DNA of 64,000 nt from an uncultured Rhodospirillaceae bacterium (GTDB lineage: Bacteria; Pseudomonadota; Alphaproteobacteria; Rhodospirillales; UBA2165): positions 1 to 64,000 of the forward strand of contig CAJWAR010000017.1 of assembly GCA_913020445.1 (NCBI GenBank). Direction: 5' to 3'. Shown piece by piece: positions 1 through 9,308 of the stretch. Positions within the stretch are counted from its first letter, which is position 1. Every line of letters begins with the position of its first letter. Under the pieces are notes generated by a model that did not search any database, was not told the DNA's origin, and saw nothing but the letters and a program-made list of their open reading frames with translations. A program made the position numbers and the translations under genes.

Positions 1-552
1 TCGTCTTCTTCTCGTTTGTGGGGAGTATGCGTGAGTTTGATCAACATCGAAACGGTGAGCGCCGAAGCCGCCCGTCCGCACATGCTTTAAGAGCTTTGGA
101 TTGGCCTTGTCCTTGATGTCATAGACCTTGAAGCCGCCATCGTAATAGCCCCGCTCCCGCGCCGCATCCAAGACCGCGACTTCGCTCTCCCGGATATTCA
201 TTACCGACGCTACATTGGCATCTGAAGGTTCTTTGCCGGCGGCTGCCAGTTCGGCCCGCAGCGCCGGAATACCATCGCCGCGCCGCATATAATGCCGGTT
301 AAACTGCTCAACATTGGTGTACATAATGTCGCCGACCACCCGAGCCTTATGGGTATGCGATTGGTCGTCGTCGAGCATGATCTCGGAAACGATCTGAGGG
401 TTTTTTAAATCCGATATATCCAGAATAGACGTGCCATGCGGCGGGTCCATATGTCCGATATAGGCATAATTGCCAACAACCTCGACTTGGCCGGCGCCCG
501 GCAAATCCAAATGCGAAATGCGGCTGACGTTTTCAGCAATATCCTTATCCAT
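1..552 (-). CDS. LVIVD-repeat/beta-propeller-like protein, partial
   Basis: Reading frame on the minus strand, open from ATG 552 to the window edge, so the C-terminus is missing. The visible 184 residues contain phrases typical of LVIVD-type propeller repeats: VEVVGNYAYIGHM, SILDISDLKNPQIVSEI, KVYDIKDKANPKLLKHV and AHRFDVDQTHAY. No signal peptide is seen. The ATG overlaps the stop of the upstream tctA-like gene by 8 bases (ATGGATAA), which suggests translational coupling; an in-frame ATG at 561 is the alternative start. It is the last visible gene of the TTT transporter operon. Family assignment is by recognition of the repeat style; enzymatic role unknown. Confidence 0.6.
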   Translation of the reverse strand, partial: MDKDIAENVSRISHLDLPGAGQVEVVGNYAYIGHMDPPHGTSILDISDLKNPQIVSEIMLDDDQSHTHKARVVGDIMYTNVEQFNRHYMRRGDGIPALRAELAAAGKEPSDANVASVMNIRESEVAVLDAARERGYYDGGFKVYDIKDKANPKLLKHVRTGGFGAHRFDVDQTHAYSPQTRRRR

Positions 553-2080
553 AGGGGTCATTGGCGGCAATTTTTTCACTTTTACCCCGCCGGTGATCCA
601 TGATGTAGGGCAGCGCCATCGAAACAACCAACAACACCCAGAGCGTATTGCCGATGTTGGACGAGAAGAGCACCATAATATCGCCTTGCGACATTTTCAT
701 CGCCCGCAGGAAATAGGTTTCCATCAGCGGCCCAAGAATCACGCCGATTAATATAGCGGCGACATGGTAGCCGGTTTTGCGCGCAACGTAACCAATCACG
801 CCAAACACCAAGGCGAGGTTCATATCGAACAGATAGGCGCGCGGCACGAAAGAGCCGACAAGCGTAAACGAGATAATAATCGGCGCCATGTAGACCGTGG
901 AGACGACCGTAATATTGGACATGTAGCGCGCCAACGGCAACACGGTCAGGATCATCAGCGTATAGGTGACGGCCATTGCAGTGAACGGCCCGAACGCCAG
1001 CTCCGGGCTGGTCAGGAAGAGATCAGGCCCGACCGTTACGCCATGGAACTGCAGCACAACCAGCATGATCGCCGCCGTTGCGCCACCTGGAATACCGATC
1101 ACCAAAAGCGGCACCAGCGTACCGGAAGTAACACCATTGTTGGCGGATTCGGGTGCGATCAAGCCTTCGATATGGCCGGTGCCATATAGCTCCGGCGTCT
1201 TTGAATACGTCTTCGACTGCTGATAGGCAACGAAGGAGGCTATCGCGGCCCCTGCTCCCGGGACCACACCGATAACCAAACCAATTAAGCTGTTCCAGGT
1301 AATATGCCACCACCTGGAAGCGGCAATACGCGCGCCTTCAAAGGTCGCCGCCCAGCCGGGTTTGGCCATCGCAGCTTTACCACGTTCAGTTAGGATCGAT
1401 TGATTTTCAATAATCGCAAAAGCTTCGGAAATCGCAAACAAGCCAACCAAGGCCGGGATCAGCGGCACTTTGTCGTAAAGTTCCAGAAAACCGAAAGTGC
1501 CGCGTGGGGTCTCGTAGACAACGTCGGTGCCGATAAAGCCGATCATCAAGCCGAAGAAACCGGCGATCAAGCCTTTCAACGTATCCTTGGCGGCGATTGT
1601 CGCTATCAGCGAAATGCCAAAAAACATGATGACAATCATCTCGACGGAATGGAGATAAAAGGCGATCTGCGACAGCCACGGCAGCGAAACCAAAGCAATC
1701 ACGGTCGTCAGCAGCCCACCGGCAATTGAAGCGACAAAAGACATCGCCAATGCTTGCTGACCCCTGCCCTGTTTGGTCATCGGATAGCCATCAAGCGGCG
1801 TTGCCGCCGCCCCTGCCGTCCCTGGAATATTAACCAGGATCGCCGGAATGCCCGCCCCCATACGTGACGAAGCATAAAGCCCAACCATAAACATCAAACC
1901 CGTTTCCGGGTCCATGGCGAGCGTCAGTGGCAGCAATATAATGATGGTATTGGCGGCGCTAAATCCCGGGATGGCGCCAACAATCAGACCGAGGAAAATT
2001 GACGGTAAAATAACCCACCAAAAACTAAAGGTACGGGCGAACATTTCACCGAAAAAGGCGAGATCATAATCCAACTCCAT
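545..2080 (-). CDS. Tripartite tricarboxylate transporter (TTT) large permease, TctA family
   Basis: 511 residues, normal for TctA. Highly hydrophobic with about a dozen membrane segments. The N-terminal family signature is clear: GLIVGAIPGFSAANT (residues about 30-45), then the loop with LVNIPGTAGAAATPLDGYPM. A second half-repeat has IGVVPGAGAAIASFVAYQQSK and PESANNGVTSG, as expected for this internally duplicated family. It forms the inner-membrane channel with the TctB-like protein (2082-2594) and receives substrate from the TctC-like protein (2697-3731). Only one base separates it from tctB, and its 3' end overlaps the LVIVD gene. Substrate cannot be read from sequence; the alpha/beta hydrolase at the head of the cluster hints at an ester- or lactone-derived carboxylate (inference). 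Confidence 0.93.
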   Translation of the reverse strand: MELDYDLAFFGEMFARTFSFWWVILPSIFLGLIVGAIPGFSAANTIIILLPLTLAMDPETGLMFMVGLYASSRMGAGIPAILVNIPGTAGAAATPLDGYPMTKQGRGQQALAMSFVASIAGGLLTTVIALVSLPWLSQIAFYLHSVEMIVIMFFGISLIATIAAKDTLKGLIAGFFGLMIGFIGTDVVYETPRGTFGFLELYDKVPLIPALVGLFAISEAFAIIENQSILTERGKAAMAKPGWAATFEGARIAASRWWHITWNSLIGLVIGVVPGAGAAIASFVAYQQSKTYSKTPELYGTGHIEGLIAPESANNGVTSGTLVPLLVIGIPGGATAAIMLVVLQFHGVTVGPDLFLTSPELAFGPFTAMAVTYTLMILTVLPLARYMSNITVVSTVYMAPIIISFTLVGSFVPRAYLFDMNLALVFGVIGYVARKTGYHVAAILIGVILGPLMETYFLRAMKMSQGDIMVLFSSNIGNTLWVLLVVSMALPYIMDHRRGKSEKIAANDPYG

Positions 2081-2081
2081 G

Positions 2082-2594
2082 TTAGAGGAATCCCTTCATG
2101 AAAGTCTCAAAGGGACCAGCCGGAAATCTCGTTTTAAAGGCGACGATAAACAGTAAATAACCACCGAGCGATAAAGTAGCCGACAGAGAAATGATAAAGC
2201 GCTTCTTCCGCCAATCACTCAGTATCAGCATGGCTAAACTGAGGAATAAAAACGTGGTGATGGTAAAGCCAAGCGACGGCACGATAAAAATATAGGCAAT
2301 CGTCAACGCCAACAGGCTAAGACGTTTCGGCACGTAAGCTTTCGGCTTGACCAGATTACTGAAATCAAGTGTGCCTTCACCGGTGCCGAGCGAGCGCACC
2401 GACTTGATCAAGATCAATACAACCAGCAAAATGAGAATGGAGCCAACGATGAAGGCGGCAACCTGTGCCGTCCAAGGTGCGTCGATTATCGTGTAGAAAT
2501 AATAAAGCGTGAAGAACAACGCAGCGACTGGAATAATTAATTCACTGCCAATCGACTTCGGCTTGGCGCGTTGAGCATCGGCATTTTCTGCCAT
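2082..2594 (-). CDS. TTT transporter small permease, TctB family
   Basis: 170 residues from the chosen ATG at 2594 (MAENADAQ), which has AAGGA about ten bases upstream. An in-frame extension to 2657 exists but runs through an intercistronic hairpin (2643-2675), so I reject it. Four hydrophobic segments (around residues 20-37, 44-64, 95-117 and 125-160) fit the four-helix TctB fold. TctB supports the TctA channel; it lies between tctC and tctA in the same direction. Sequence of this subunit is poorly conserved, so assignment leans on topology and context. Confidence 0.88.
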   Translation of the reverse strand: MAENADAQRAKPKSIGSELIIPVAALFFTLYYFYTIIDAPWTAQVAAFIVGSILILLVVLILIKSVRSLGTGEGTLDFSNLVKPKAYVPKRLSLLALTIAYIFIVPSLGFTITTFLFLSLAMLILSDWRKKRFIISLSATLSLGGYLLFIVAFKTRFPAGPFETFMKGFL

Positions 2595-2642
2595 CAACTT
2601 AATTCCTTCAAAATAATTCTGTGTCGTTTTATAAAATGGAAA

Positions 2643-2675
2643 TGGGCGGCACTTCAATCAGAAGCTTACCGCCCA
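2643..2675 (-). promoter_or_regulatory. Intercistronic hairpin after tctC
   Basis: TGGGCGG (2643-2649) pairs perfectly with CCGCCCA (2669-2675), with a second short stem CTTC/GAAG inside. No run of T follows, so it is less likely a full terminator than a processing or stabilising stem-loop between the binding-protein gene and the permease genes. The second TTT operon has a comparable hairpin at the same place (29982-30015). Confidence 0.55.
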
Positions 2676-2696
2676 TCACCAAAAGACTAATCGCAA

Positions 2697-3731
2697 TTAG
2701 GACTTTTTACCCGAGAGCAATTCTTTGAACTCGGCGCCAATCCTGGCGATATTATCCGCATATTCCTTGGCTTGCGCAGCACTACGATAGCCGACGAATT
2801 CCCAAGGTGATTTAGTTTTGGCGTAAGCTTTTTTGAATGCCGGATCTGTAAAGACCGTTTTCAAAGTATCATCTAATTTTTTGAAACGATCCGGATGTTT
2901 TGCCTTGGCGGATTTCTTAATACCAAAGGCGCGCGAACCTGCGATCAAGGACGGCATATTGGTTTTAAAGTGATCGTTCATGGTCGGAGCATTTTCACTC
3001 CGTCCCGGCAGTGGATTTTTGTGCGAGAACATCAACAATACTTTGAAGCTTTTCGCCCGGTTGACGATACCGCCTGACGGCAGCGCACCAAAATCCATTT
3101 CACCGGTGGCCACACCCGCCCGGGTGTTTTTACCGCCTGAAAGTGGGATCGGATTAAATTTCGCACCGGTGTGTTTTCCCAAGGCCAGCGCACCCAAAGT
3201 TGCCGGGTGAGCCAAACGGCTGACACCAACATTTAAGGTGCGTTTCTTACCTTCAGCGACGAGGTCATCAATGGTTTTAAACTTAGAGCGGCGGCTGACA
3301 AAAATAATGCCAGGATCGCTATCGACTTGAGCGAAATATTGGAAGGTGCTGAGATCAAAGGTTGGTTTCTTGACCACCCAGTTCAAAACTTCCGGCCCCA
3401 TATTACCGAACAGCAATTCATACATGTCGTCTTTGGCAAGACCCATGTATTTTTCATAACCGACACGACCGGCAGCACCTGGGAAAAAGGACGGCTCAAA
3501 ATTTACGCCGAGTTTGTTTTTCCATACACCGGTAATAGAGCGCAGCAAACGGTCTGCGCCACCACCTTCGCGCGTCGGCACGTAGACTTTAAGATTGCGA
3601 TCCGGAAAGCCTGCAGCAAAGGCGTTGCTGAACGGAAAACTGGTAGCCGCAGCTGCACCGGCAACTGCCATTGAGCCTTTAAGGATATCCCGACGGCTCA
3701 AGCCGGGGTCAAATTCGTTATCGTAGTTCAT
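2697..3731 (-). CDS. TTT substrate-binding protein, TctC/Bug family, with Tat signal
   Basis: 344 residues from ATG 3731, chosen because AAGGGAGGAATTTAAT precedes it; the frame extends to 3782 without a ribosome site. The N-terminus has a twin-arginine motif, SRRDILKG (about residues 11-18), a hydrophobic stretch and an AFA cleavage site, so the protein is probably exported folded by Tat. The mature part starts with FPDRNLKVYVPTREGGGADR, the glycine-rich carboxylate-binding loop typical of Bug proteins. It should deliver a carboxylate to the TctA/TctB permease. First transporter gene after the hydrolase at 3837-4751. Bug proteins usually use Sec signals, so the Tat motif is a noteworthy variation. 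Confidence 0.9.
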   Translation of the reverse strand: MNYDNEFDPGLSRRDILKGSMAVAGAAAATSFPFSNAFAAGFPDRNLKVYVPTREGGGADRLLRSITGVWKNKLGVNFEPSFFPGAAGRVGYEKYMGLAKDDMYELLFGNMGPEVLNWVVKKPTFDLSTFQYFAQVDSDPGIIFVSRRSKFKTIDDLVAEGKKRTLNVGVSRLAHPATLGALALGKHTGAKFNPIPLSGGKNTRAGVATGEMDFGALPSGGIVNRAKSFKVLLMFSHKNPLPGRSENAPTMNDHFKTNMPSLIAGSRAFGIKKSAKAKHPDRFKKLDDTLKTVFTDPAFKKAYAKTKSPWEFVGYRSAAQAKEYADNIARIGAEFKELLSGKKS

Positions 3732-3836
3732 ATTAAATTCCTCCCTTGAAAGTGTTGATGAGTTTTTTCTAATTTTTATCAAACGATCTTAACTGTCGTT
3801 TTTACGAATCACCAATGCACAAATCCGTGATTTTGC

Positions 3837-4751
3837 TCAGCCCGTATAAATCGGCTCAGGTTGGGTCAAAAATGTGTGCAAAATTTGATAGGCCATCAGA
3901 TAATTTATCTGCTGGAAACTGGCGTGAGAAATGCCTGACATGACTTTGAACTGCTTGTCTGGATTGGGTAGCAGATCAAAGAATTTCAAGAGATCCTCCA
4001 TCGACGCAATGCCATCCCATTGGCCCCGCATAATCAGTGTCGGCATGGTCATATTCGCTGGATCAACCAGCGGCAAATTTTCACACATATCGACATAGGT
4101 GCCATTGGGAATTGATGTATCCAGCGCGCAAATCGCTTCGGCGAAAGCCTCAACAACTTTGTCCTCGGCACAGCCCGGATGGTCACGGCTGAAGATCGAG
4201 CGGACGAAATCCAGATCAATAGGCCGGCGGCGATTGGCTTTAAACTCGGGCAGTTTCTTGGTGCGATTTTCAAGCGTTGGGCTGCCCTCGCCGGTCCACA
4301 CCATGGCATCAAGGGCAAGGCGATTGACCATCTCGGGATTGCGCTCGGCAAACAAAGCGGCCCTTAAGGCACCGGATGAAATACCGTACATATCGACTTT
4401 GGCGACACCGCGGGTCGTTTTGATATAGTCGCAGGCTTCCTTGATATCATCGGCACCGTTGGAGATATAAAAGTGGTCGTCACGATCTTTATCGGAGCGG
4501 CCATAGCCTTCCATGTCGACGCACCAAGTATCAAAACCTTGCAGCGCGAACCAATTCATCGCCGAAGAATAGGGCCGCCCCTCGACTTGCAAATCAAAGG
4601 TCGGTTGCGACGCCATCGACGAGCCATGCACAAAGACAATGGTGCCCTTGGCATCGGCCGGACTATCGATATATTTTTCCCAAAGGAACAGGCGGATATC
4701 GCCCTTGTTGGTCCAGTGTTCTTCCCCGACTACATCCGTTTCAGGACGCAT
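3837..4751 (-). CDS. Alpha/beta hydrolase
   Basis: 304 residues, no signal peptide, so cytoplasmic. Visible hydrolase-fold elements: oxyanion loop VHGSS (41-45), nucleophile elbow GISSG with Ser125, a probable acid in GQWDGIAS (about 242) and the late His in GISHAS (about 276). The triad is therefore complete. It heads the minus-strand cluster and lies about 105 bases before the tctC start, likely in the same transcript. A role in hydrolysing an ester, lactone or amide related to the imported substrate is inferred from position only. The 12-bp palindrome at 4836-4847 lies about 85 bases upstream. Confidence 0.85.
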   Translation of the reverse strand: MRPETDVVGEEHWTNKGDIRLFLWEKYIDSPADAKGTIVFVHGSSMASQPTFDLQVEGRPYSSAMNWFALQGFDTWCVDMEGYGRSDKDRDDHFYISNGADDIKEACDYIKTTRGVAKVDMYGISSGALRAALFAERNPEMVNRLALDAMVWTGEGSPTLENRTKKLPEFKANRRRPIDLDFVRSIFSRDHPGCAEDKVVEAFAEAICALDTSIPNGTYVDMCENLPLVDPANMTMPTLIMRGQWDGIASMEDLLKFFDLLPNPDKQFKVMSGISHASFQQINYLMAYQILHTFLTQPEPIYTG

Positions 4752-4835
4752 GTTTTATTCCCCGTGAGCAAACTCTTAGCTTTCTAATTAAATTGCTTAT
4801 CCGTACATTGGCAATTCAAAGCGGTAGGCGCAAGC

Positions 4836-4847
4836 TCTTATACAAGA
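4836..4847. promoter_or_regulatory. Palindromic operator candidate TCTTATACAAGA
   Basis: TCTTATACAAGA is a near-perfect inverted repeat 85 bases upstream of the hydrolase-TTT operon. The same motif, TCTTATATAAGA, with the same following bases (CT), lies upstream of the TRAP operon at 23889. The form resembles operators of GntR/FadR-type regulators. No such regulator gene is in the window. Confidence 0.45.
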
Positions 4848-4914
4848 CTCAGCGAAAAAAATACTAAGAAAGCTAAGCATCGCTGCTGTCAACCTATTTA
4901 TCGACAGTCGGAAA

Positions 4915-6903
4915 TTAACCTTTTGGCAGCGCTGATTTGAAAAATTCCTCGAATTCTAAAACAACGTCTGGATCATTGAAGAGGATATCGCTGGAGTTGC
5001 GTATCCGCTCGGATACTTCGCTGCGGTAACTCTCATCCAATCCAAGCTTCAGCGCGATCTCGACATATTCATCGAGACTATCGGCGATGCAGTCAGTGAT
5101 CTTCATGCGACGATACATGCCCGCTGTCACCCGGCCGCGCATGAAATCACCATCATGGGTAACGACCGGCTTACCGAGCGCAAAGGCTTCAAAAGACGTA
5201 TTACCACCGCTAAAATGAGGCGTATCGAGAATGACATCTGCGGCATTTTGCAAAGCGATAAAATCTTCCGGTGATTGCCGCGGCACGACGCTGATACGCG
5301 CTTCAACATCGGGAATGGTCACCTGCAACCGCGCCCTCACCTGCGCGGTCCAGTCAGCTACCGCACCTTCAACAACTGCGATTACGGCGTTATCGTCCCG
5401 CCGTAATATCTCACCAAATATAATATCAATATCCGGGTGATGCTTGATGGCGCTTTGCGGACAAAGATAAAGCGTTGCGCCTTCTTCGAAACCAAAATCC
5501 ACGCGGGATTTTAACTCGTCTGGAAGTTCGACCGGGTAATACCGCGTCGGCAGCGATTTCAATTGGTAAAGTTTTTCACTGTAGTGATCTTCGGCGCCTT
5601 GTGGCTCGATTAATTCGCTTGAAATGAAGTAGTCAATGTTGGGGATGCCGGTGGTATCCGGATGACCCCAGGTGACGCATTGCAAGGGCGCCAATCGCGC
5701 AAAGGCCAGGAAATAAGTCCTGACATCCATACCCAGATCGGCATAAAACAAGATATCGAGCGCTTCGGCGGCGACCGCCTGTTGCGCTTCGAAAGTATCG
5801 TCCGGCAGAAAAACCACCGTGTCAGCATTGCCTTGAATATTGCGGGCAATCGGATCACGCTGGCCTTGCGGCGTAATCACCACCACTTCAAATTCGTCTT
5901 TAGAGATTTCCGCGATTAAGCCCTGCATCAGACGTCCGATCGAGTGACGGCGAAAATAAGCTGACAAAAAGCCGATTTTTATTTTGCCTTTCTTGGCAAT
6001 TGGGTTCTCACAATGCGGCGCTACATAGGCTAATTTCGGACAGCATTTTAGAATGACGGCCGCCAGTTTCTGTTGCAGGTCGCGATTAAGCCTTGCCTGG
6101 TAAGCGAGAAAGAAATTGGTTGTCGAAATTTCAAGCGCCGGATCAACCAGCGCCAAATCATCTTTCAACAATTGATCAAGCCCATCGGTAAATCGTTCGC
6201 GCACTTCGGCAATATGAGCAGCGTCGCGGTAGACCACCGGCAGAGTTGTCGCCTGCTTGATCCTGACACCGTCATGAAAACGATTCCCGAGCACTTGATC
6301 ATAGATCTGTATCGCTTGTTCATCCTCGCCTTGCCGCCGGTAAGTGTTGGCGAGATTGATCAACGCCCGATTATTTTTCCGGCCCGCCTTGGGATTAATA
6401 TTAGCGGCTGTTTGAAAGCATTTGATGGCCTGTTCCAATTGACCATTGTCGAACAAAATATTGCCCATGTTGACCAGCGCGTCGGTGCGCGTCGGGTCGA
6501 TTGATAGCAATTGCTCATAGCTCAGCAACGCGGCTTCAGGCAATTCCATCTGCTTAAAGAGTTTGGCGAGATTGTAGTAGCTTTCAGGAAAATGTTTGTC
6601 GGCTTTAATCGCCCGCTCGTAAGATGCCTTGGCCTGATCATAGCGTCCAAGGTCTTGCAGAATAACACCCAGATTAACATGATACGGTGCCTGGTTCGGC
6701 TTCAGCTGAATGGCGCGGCGGACAAATTCAACCGCCTTTTCCGGTCGATGACTTTGCGCCAGTGTGGTGCCTAATAGATTAAGCGCATCGGCGTGGTGCG
6801 GGTCGCGGCGCAAAATTTCAATATAAATTTCTTCCGCATCGCTGAACCGCCTCGCCTGATGATGTGCCTGCGCTTTGGCAAACAACTCTTCAAGAGAGGC
6901 CAT
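4915..6903 (-). CDS. TPR protein with O-GlcNAc-transferase-like (GT41) domain
   Basis: 662 residues. The N-terminal third (about 4-215) is six tetratricopeptide repeats with the usual W/L-G-Y-A-P spacing, for example YHVNLGVILQDLGRYDQAKASYERA. After a helical linker, the C-terminal part from about residue 308 (KIGFLSAYFRRHSIGRL) resembles the SPINDLY/O-GlcNAc transferase catalytic region; WGHPDTTGIPNIDYFISS and HYSEKLYQL correspond to the well-known OGT segments. It likely transfers a sugar from a nucleotide donor to a protein. No flagellin or adhesin gene is adjacent, so the target is unknown. It ends 15 bases after the start region of thiSG, with which it may be co-transcribed. Confidence 0.82.
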   Translation of the reverse strand: MASLEELFAKAQAHHQARRFSDAEEIYIEILRRDPHHADALNLLGTTLAQSHRPEKAVEFVRRAIQLKPNQAPYHVNLGVILQDLGRYDQAKASYERAIKADKHFPESYYNLAKLFKQMELPEAALLSYEQLLSIDPTRTDALVNMGNILFDNGQLEQAIKCFQTAANINPKAGRKNNRALINLANTYRRQGEDEQAIQIYDQVLGNRFHDGVRIKQATTLPVVYRDAAHIAEVRERFTDGLDQLLKDDLALVDPALEISTTNFFLAYQARLNRDLQQKLAAVILKCCPKLAYVAPHCENPIAKKGKIKIGFLSAYFRRHSIGRLMQGLIAEISKDEFEVVVITPQGQRDPIARNIQGNADTVVFLPDDTFEAQQAVAAEALDILFYADLGMDVRTYFLAFARLAPLQCVTWGHPDTTGIPNIDYFISSELIEPQGAEDHYSEKLYQLKSLPTRYYPVELPDELKSRVDFGFEEGATLYLCPQSAIKHHPDIDIIFGEILRRDDNAVIAVVEGAVADWTAQVRARLQVTIPDVEARISVVPRQSPEDFIALQNAADVILDTPHFSGGNTSFEAFALGKPVVTHDGDFMRGRVTAGMYRRMKITDCIADSLDEYVEIALKLGLDESYRSEVSERIRNSSDILFNDPDVVLEFEEFFKSALPKG

Positions 6904-6917
6904 TTTTTCCCACCAGA

Positions 6918-7910
6918 TTAAATCAGGCCAGAGAGCGGCGAAGACGGATCAGCATATTTCTTGCGCGGCATGCGCCCGGCAAGATAGGCCAACCGGCCGG
7001 CTTCAACCCCAGCTTTCATGGCGCGTGCCATTTTAATCGGATCTTTGGCTTCAGCGATTGCCGTGTTCATTAATACGCCGTCACAGCCAAGCTCCATGGC
7101 GATCGCCGCATCGGATGCCGTGCCGACACCGGCATCGACCAGCACGGGCACCGAAGATTGCTCTTTGATCAGCCGAATGTTTACTGGATTTTGCACCCCC
7201 AAACCTGAGCCAATCGGCGCCGCCAACGGCATGATGGCGTGACAGCCCAAATCTTCGAGACGTTTGGCAAGAATCGGATCATCGCTGCAATAGACCATGA
7301 CTTTGAAATCTTCTTTGAGCAGAATTTCCGCTGCCTCAAGGGTTTCGATCATTTTTGGATAAAGCGTTTTTTCGTCGCCCAAGACCTCGAGCTTGACCAA
7401 ATCCCAGCCGCCCGCTTCGCGCGCCAACCGCAAGGTCCGGACGGCATCATCGGCGGTAAAGCAGCCAGCTGTATTCGGCAGATAGGTATATTTTTTAGGA
7501 TCAACATAATCGACCAGCATCGGCTGATCCGGATCGGTGATATTCACCCGCCGGACGGCGACGGTGACAATCTCCGCACCCGACGCCTCGATAGCCGCGG
7601 CGGTTTCTTCAAAATCTTTATATTTGCCGGTACCGACCAACAGACGCGAATTGAAGGTCTGGCCGGCAACTTCGAAATTGTCATCTGCCGGCAAAGTAGT
7701 CCCTTCCGGCGCCCCGCCGCCAATGAAATGCACGATTTCGAACTTATCGCCGTCACCAATCGCAACATCACTATATTGCGATTTCGGCACAATTTCGAGG
7801 TTACGCTCAACCGCCACTTTACGGCCATCCAAGCCAAGATCACCTAAGAGCTGCTCGATGGTTGAGGGGCCGTCGATGCTGCGTTCTTCACCATTTATAA
7901 TTACGTTCAT
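6918..7910 (-). CDS. thiSG: Fused sulfur carrier ThiS / thiazole synthase ThiG
   Basis: 330 residues. Residues 1-66 are a ThiS ubiquitin-like domain ([10 protein letters not shown]... ending HFIGGG at 61-66). Residues 78-330 are ThiG, with the Schiff-base lysine in LVKLEV (Lys173), LPNTAGC (145-150), and the phosphate-binding [12 protein letters not shown] and GVLMNTAIA loops. ThiG forms the thiazole of thiamine using sulfur carried on the C-terminal glycine of ThiS. In the fusion that glycine is internal (followed by APEGTT), so either cleavage occurs or a separate ThiS does the chemistry. Such fusions are known in alphaproteobacteria. No other thi gene is in the window and I see no TPP riboswitch upstream. 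Confidence 0.93.
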   Translation of the reverse strand: MNVIINGEERSIDGPSTIEQLLGDLGLDGRKVAVERNLEIVPKSQYSDVAIGDGDKFEIVHFIGGGAPEGTTLPADDNFEVAGQTFNSRLLVGTGKYKDFEETAAAIEASGAEIVTVAVRRVNITDPDQPMLVDYVDPKKYTYLPNTAGCFTADDAVRTLRLAREAGGWDLVKLEVLGDEKTLYPKMIETLEAAEILLKEDFKVMVYCSDDPILAKRLEDLGCHAIMPLAAPIGSGLGVQNPVNIRLIKEQSSVPVLVDAGVGTASDAAIAMELGCDGVLMNTAIAEAKDPIKMARAMKAGVEAGRLAYLAGRMPRKKYADPSSPLSGLI

Positions 7911-8081
7911 TGAATTTCCGTCACAATAAGCTTCTGTCAGGCGCGTAGTATGTGCCCGAAGCCCCCTCCTTTCAACCTGATTTCACTCCCTTTTTTGATT
8001 AAGAGTTCGTTCATCGCTGTGGTTTAGAGTTGCCATAAATGCGGTTCGTGGTAAAACCCGGGCGCATAAGGAAAGAGAGCA

Positions 8082-8519
8082 ATGACGAACTCAGTATTGA
8101 TATTGAATGGTCCCAATTTAAATATGCTGGGGACCCGCGAACCTGAAGTATATGGCAAGTTGACGCTCGCCGATATTGAAGAACTGTGTCAGGCGCGGGC
8201 GGCTGAACTTGGGCTCAATGTTGATTTTCGCCAAAGCAATGCTGAAGGTGAGCTGGTGGATTGGATCCAAACTGCCGCCGCCGATCATGCCGCAATTATC
8301 ATTAACGCCGGCGCCTATACTCATACCTCAATAGCCATTTTGGATGCCTTGCGGGCAGCCGGTCTGCCAGTTGTCGAAGTTCATCTCTCCAACATCTTCC
8401 AGCGAGAAGAATACCGCCACAATTCCTATATTTCGGAAGCGGCAAATGGCGTCATTTGCGGATTTGGCAGCAAAGGCTACGAGTTGGCTCTGGAAGCGGC
8501 CAAGACTCTGATCGCATAA
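8082..8519 (+). CDS. aroQ: Type II 3-dehydroquinate dehydratase
   Basis: 145 residues, the usual length. Starts [20 protein letters not shown], the diagnostic N-terminus (catalytic Tyr follows in EPEVYG, about residue 26). Further signatures are [27 protein letters not shown] and [21 protein letters not shown]. Cytosolic shikimate-pathway enzyme converting 3-dehydroquinate to 3-dehydroshikimate. The ATG has AAAGAGAG just upstream. In many alphaproteobacteria aroQ is followed by accB and accC before aat; here aat follows directly after 83 bases. Confidence 0.97.
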   Translation: MTNSVLILNGPNLNMLGTREPEVYGKLTLADIEELCQARAAELGLNVDFRQSNAEGELVDWIQTAAADHAAIIINAGAYTHTSIAILDALRAAGLPVVEVHLSNIFQREEYRHNSYISEAANGVICGFGSKGYELALEAAKTLIA

Positions 8520-8602
8520 CTTAGAGATATTTCCCGATAAATTTTCTGTATAATTTGGTTTTTTCGATAATAATACTTATGTTTTCGATAGCAAAACTGT
8601 AG

Positions 8603-9295
8603 GTGAATGAGCATATCCCAATGACTGGTTCTAACGGTTACACAGCGGAGCAGATAAAACTAACGCCTGAAATTATTTTGCGCGCCTATGCCGCAGGTAT
8701 ATTTCCGATGGCGGAGAGCCGCGACGACCACGAACTTTTTTGGGTTGATCCGGAAATGCGCGGGGTATTTCCACTCGATGGACTTTACATTTCACGCAGC
8801 CTGAAAAAGCGCCTGCGCCAGCAACGTTATGAGATTAAGTATGATAGCGATTTCGCCGGAGTCATTCAGGGCTGTGCCGAATCAACTGTCGACCGCCATG
8901 ACACTTGGATCAATAACGAAATCATTCACCTCTATGGCCGCCTCTTCCAAATGGGTCATGCCCACACGGTGGAATGCTGGCTGGATGGTGAACTGGTCGG
9001 CGGCCTTTATGGTATTACACTTAAAGGCGTGTTTTTTGGTGAAAGTATGTTTTCCCGTCAGACTGATGCCAGCAAGATCGCCCTGGTCCATCTCGTCGCC
9101 CGGCTGCTTGAAGACGGCTTTACGCTGTTGGACACCCAGTTCGTCACTGAACATCTGAAAAGATTGGGTGCGATAGAAATTCCCCGCGACGATTACCATA
9201 AATTGCTGGACGACGCTTTAACTGTCGATGCAGAATTTAATGCGGCAGGTTCGCCAGATGTCCATTGGGCAGAGATCGAAAAACTGCTGGACTGA
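8603..9295 (+). CDS. aat: Leucyl/phenylalanyl-tRNA-protein transferase
   Basis: 230 residues if GTG at 8603 is used; an in-frame ATG at 8621 (MTGSNG) is an alternative with AGGTGA fourteen bases upstream. Family signatures: [59 protein letters not shown] and [15 protein letters not shown]. The enzyme adds Leu or Phe to N-terminal Arg/Lys, making N-degrons for ClpS/ClpAP, which are also encoded here (39022-41765). Convergent with the DUF2155 gene, separated by 13 bases and without an evident terminator. Confidence 0.96.
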   Translation: MNEHIPMTGSNGYTAEQIKLTPEIILRAYAAGIFPMAESRDDHELFWVDPEMRGVFPLDGLYISRSLKKRLRQQRYEIKYDSDFAGVIQGCAESTVDRHDTWINNEIIHLYGRLFQMGHAHTVECWLDGELVGGLYGITLKGVFFGESMFSRQTDASKIALVHLVARLLEDGFTLLDTQFVTEHLKRLGAIEIPRDDYHKLLDDALTVDAEFNAAGSPDVHWAEIEKLLD

Positions 9296-9308
9296 TTACC
9301 GGTGCGTT

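Noticed and set aside
2595-2657. N-terminal extension of tctB
   Set aside because: Runs through an intercistronic hairpin; ATG 2594 has the ribosome site.
7911-8081. TPP riboswitch before thiSG
   Set aside because: A TTTCAACCTGATTTC-like string occurs, but on the wrong strand for thiSG and without CTGAGA.
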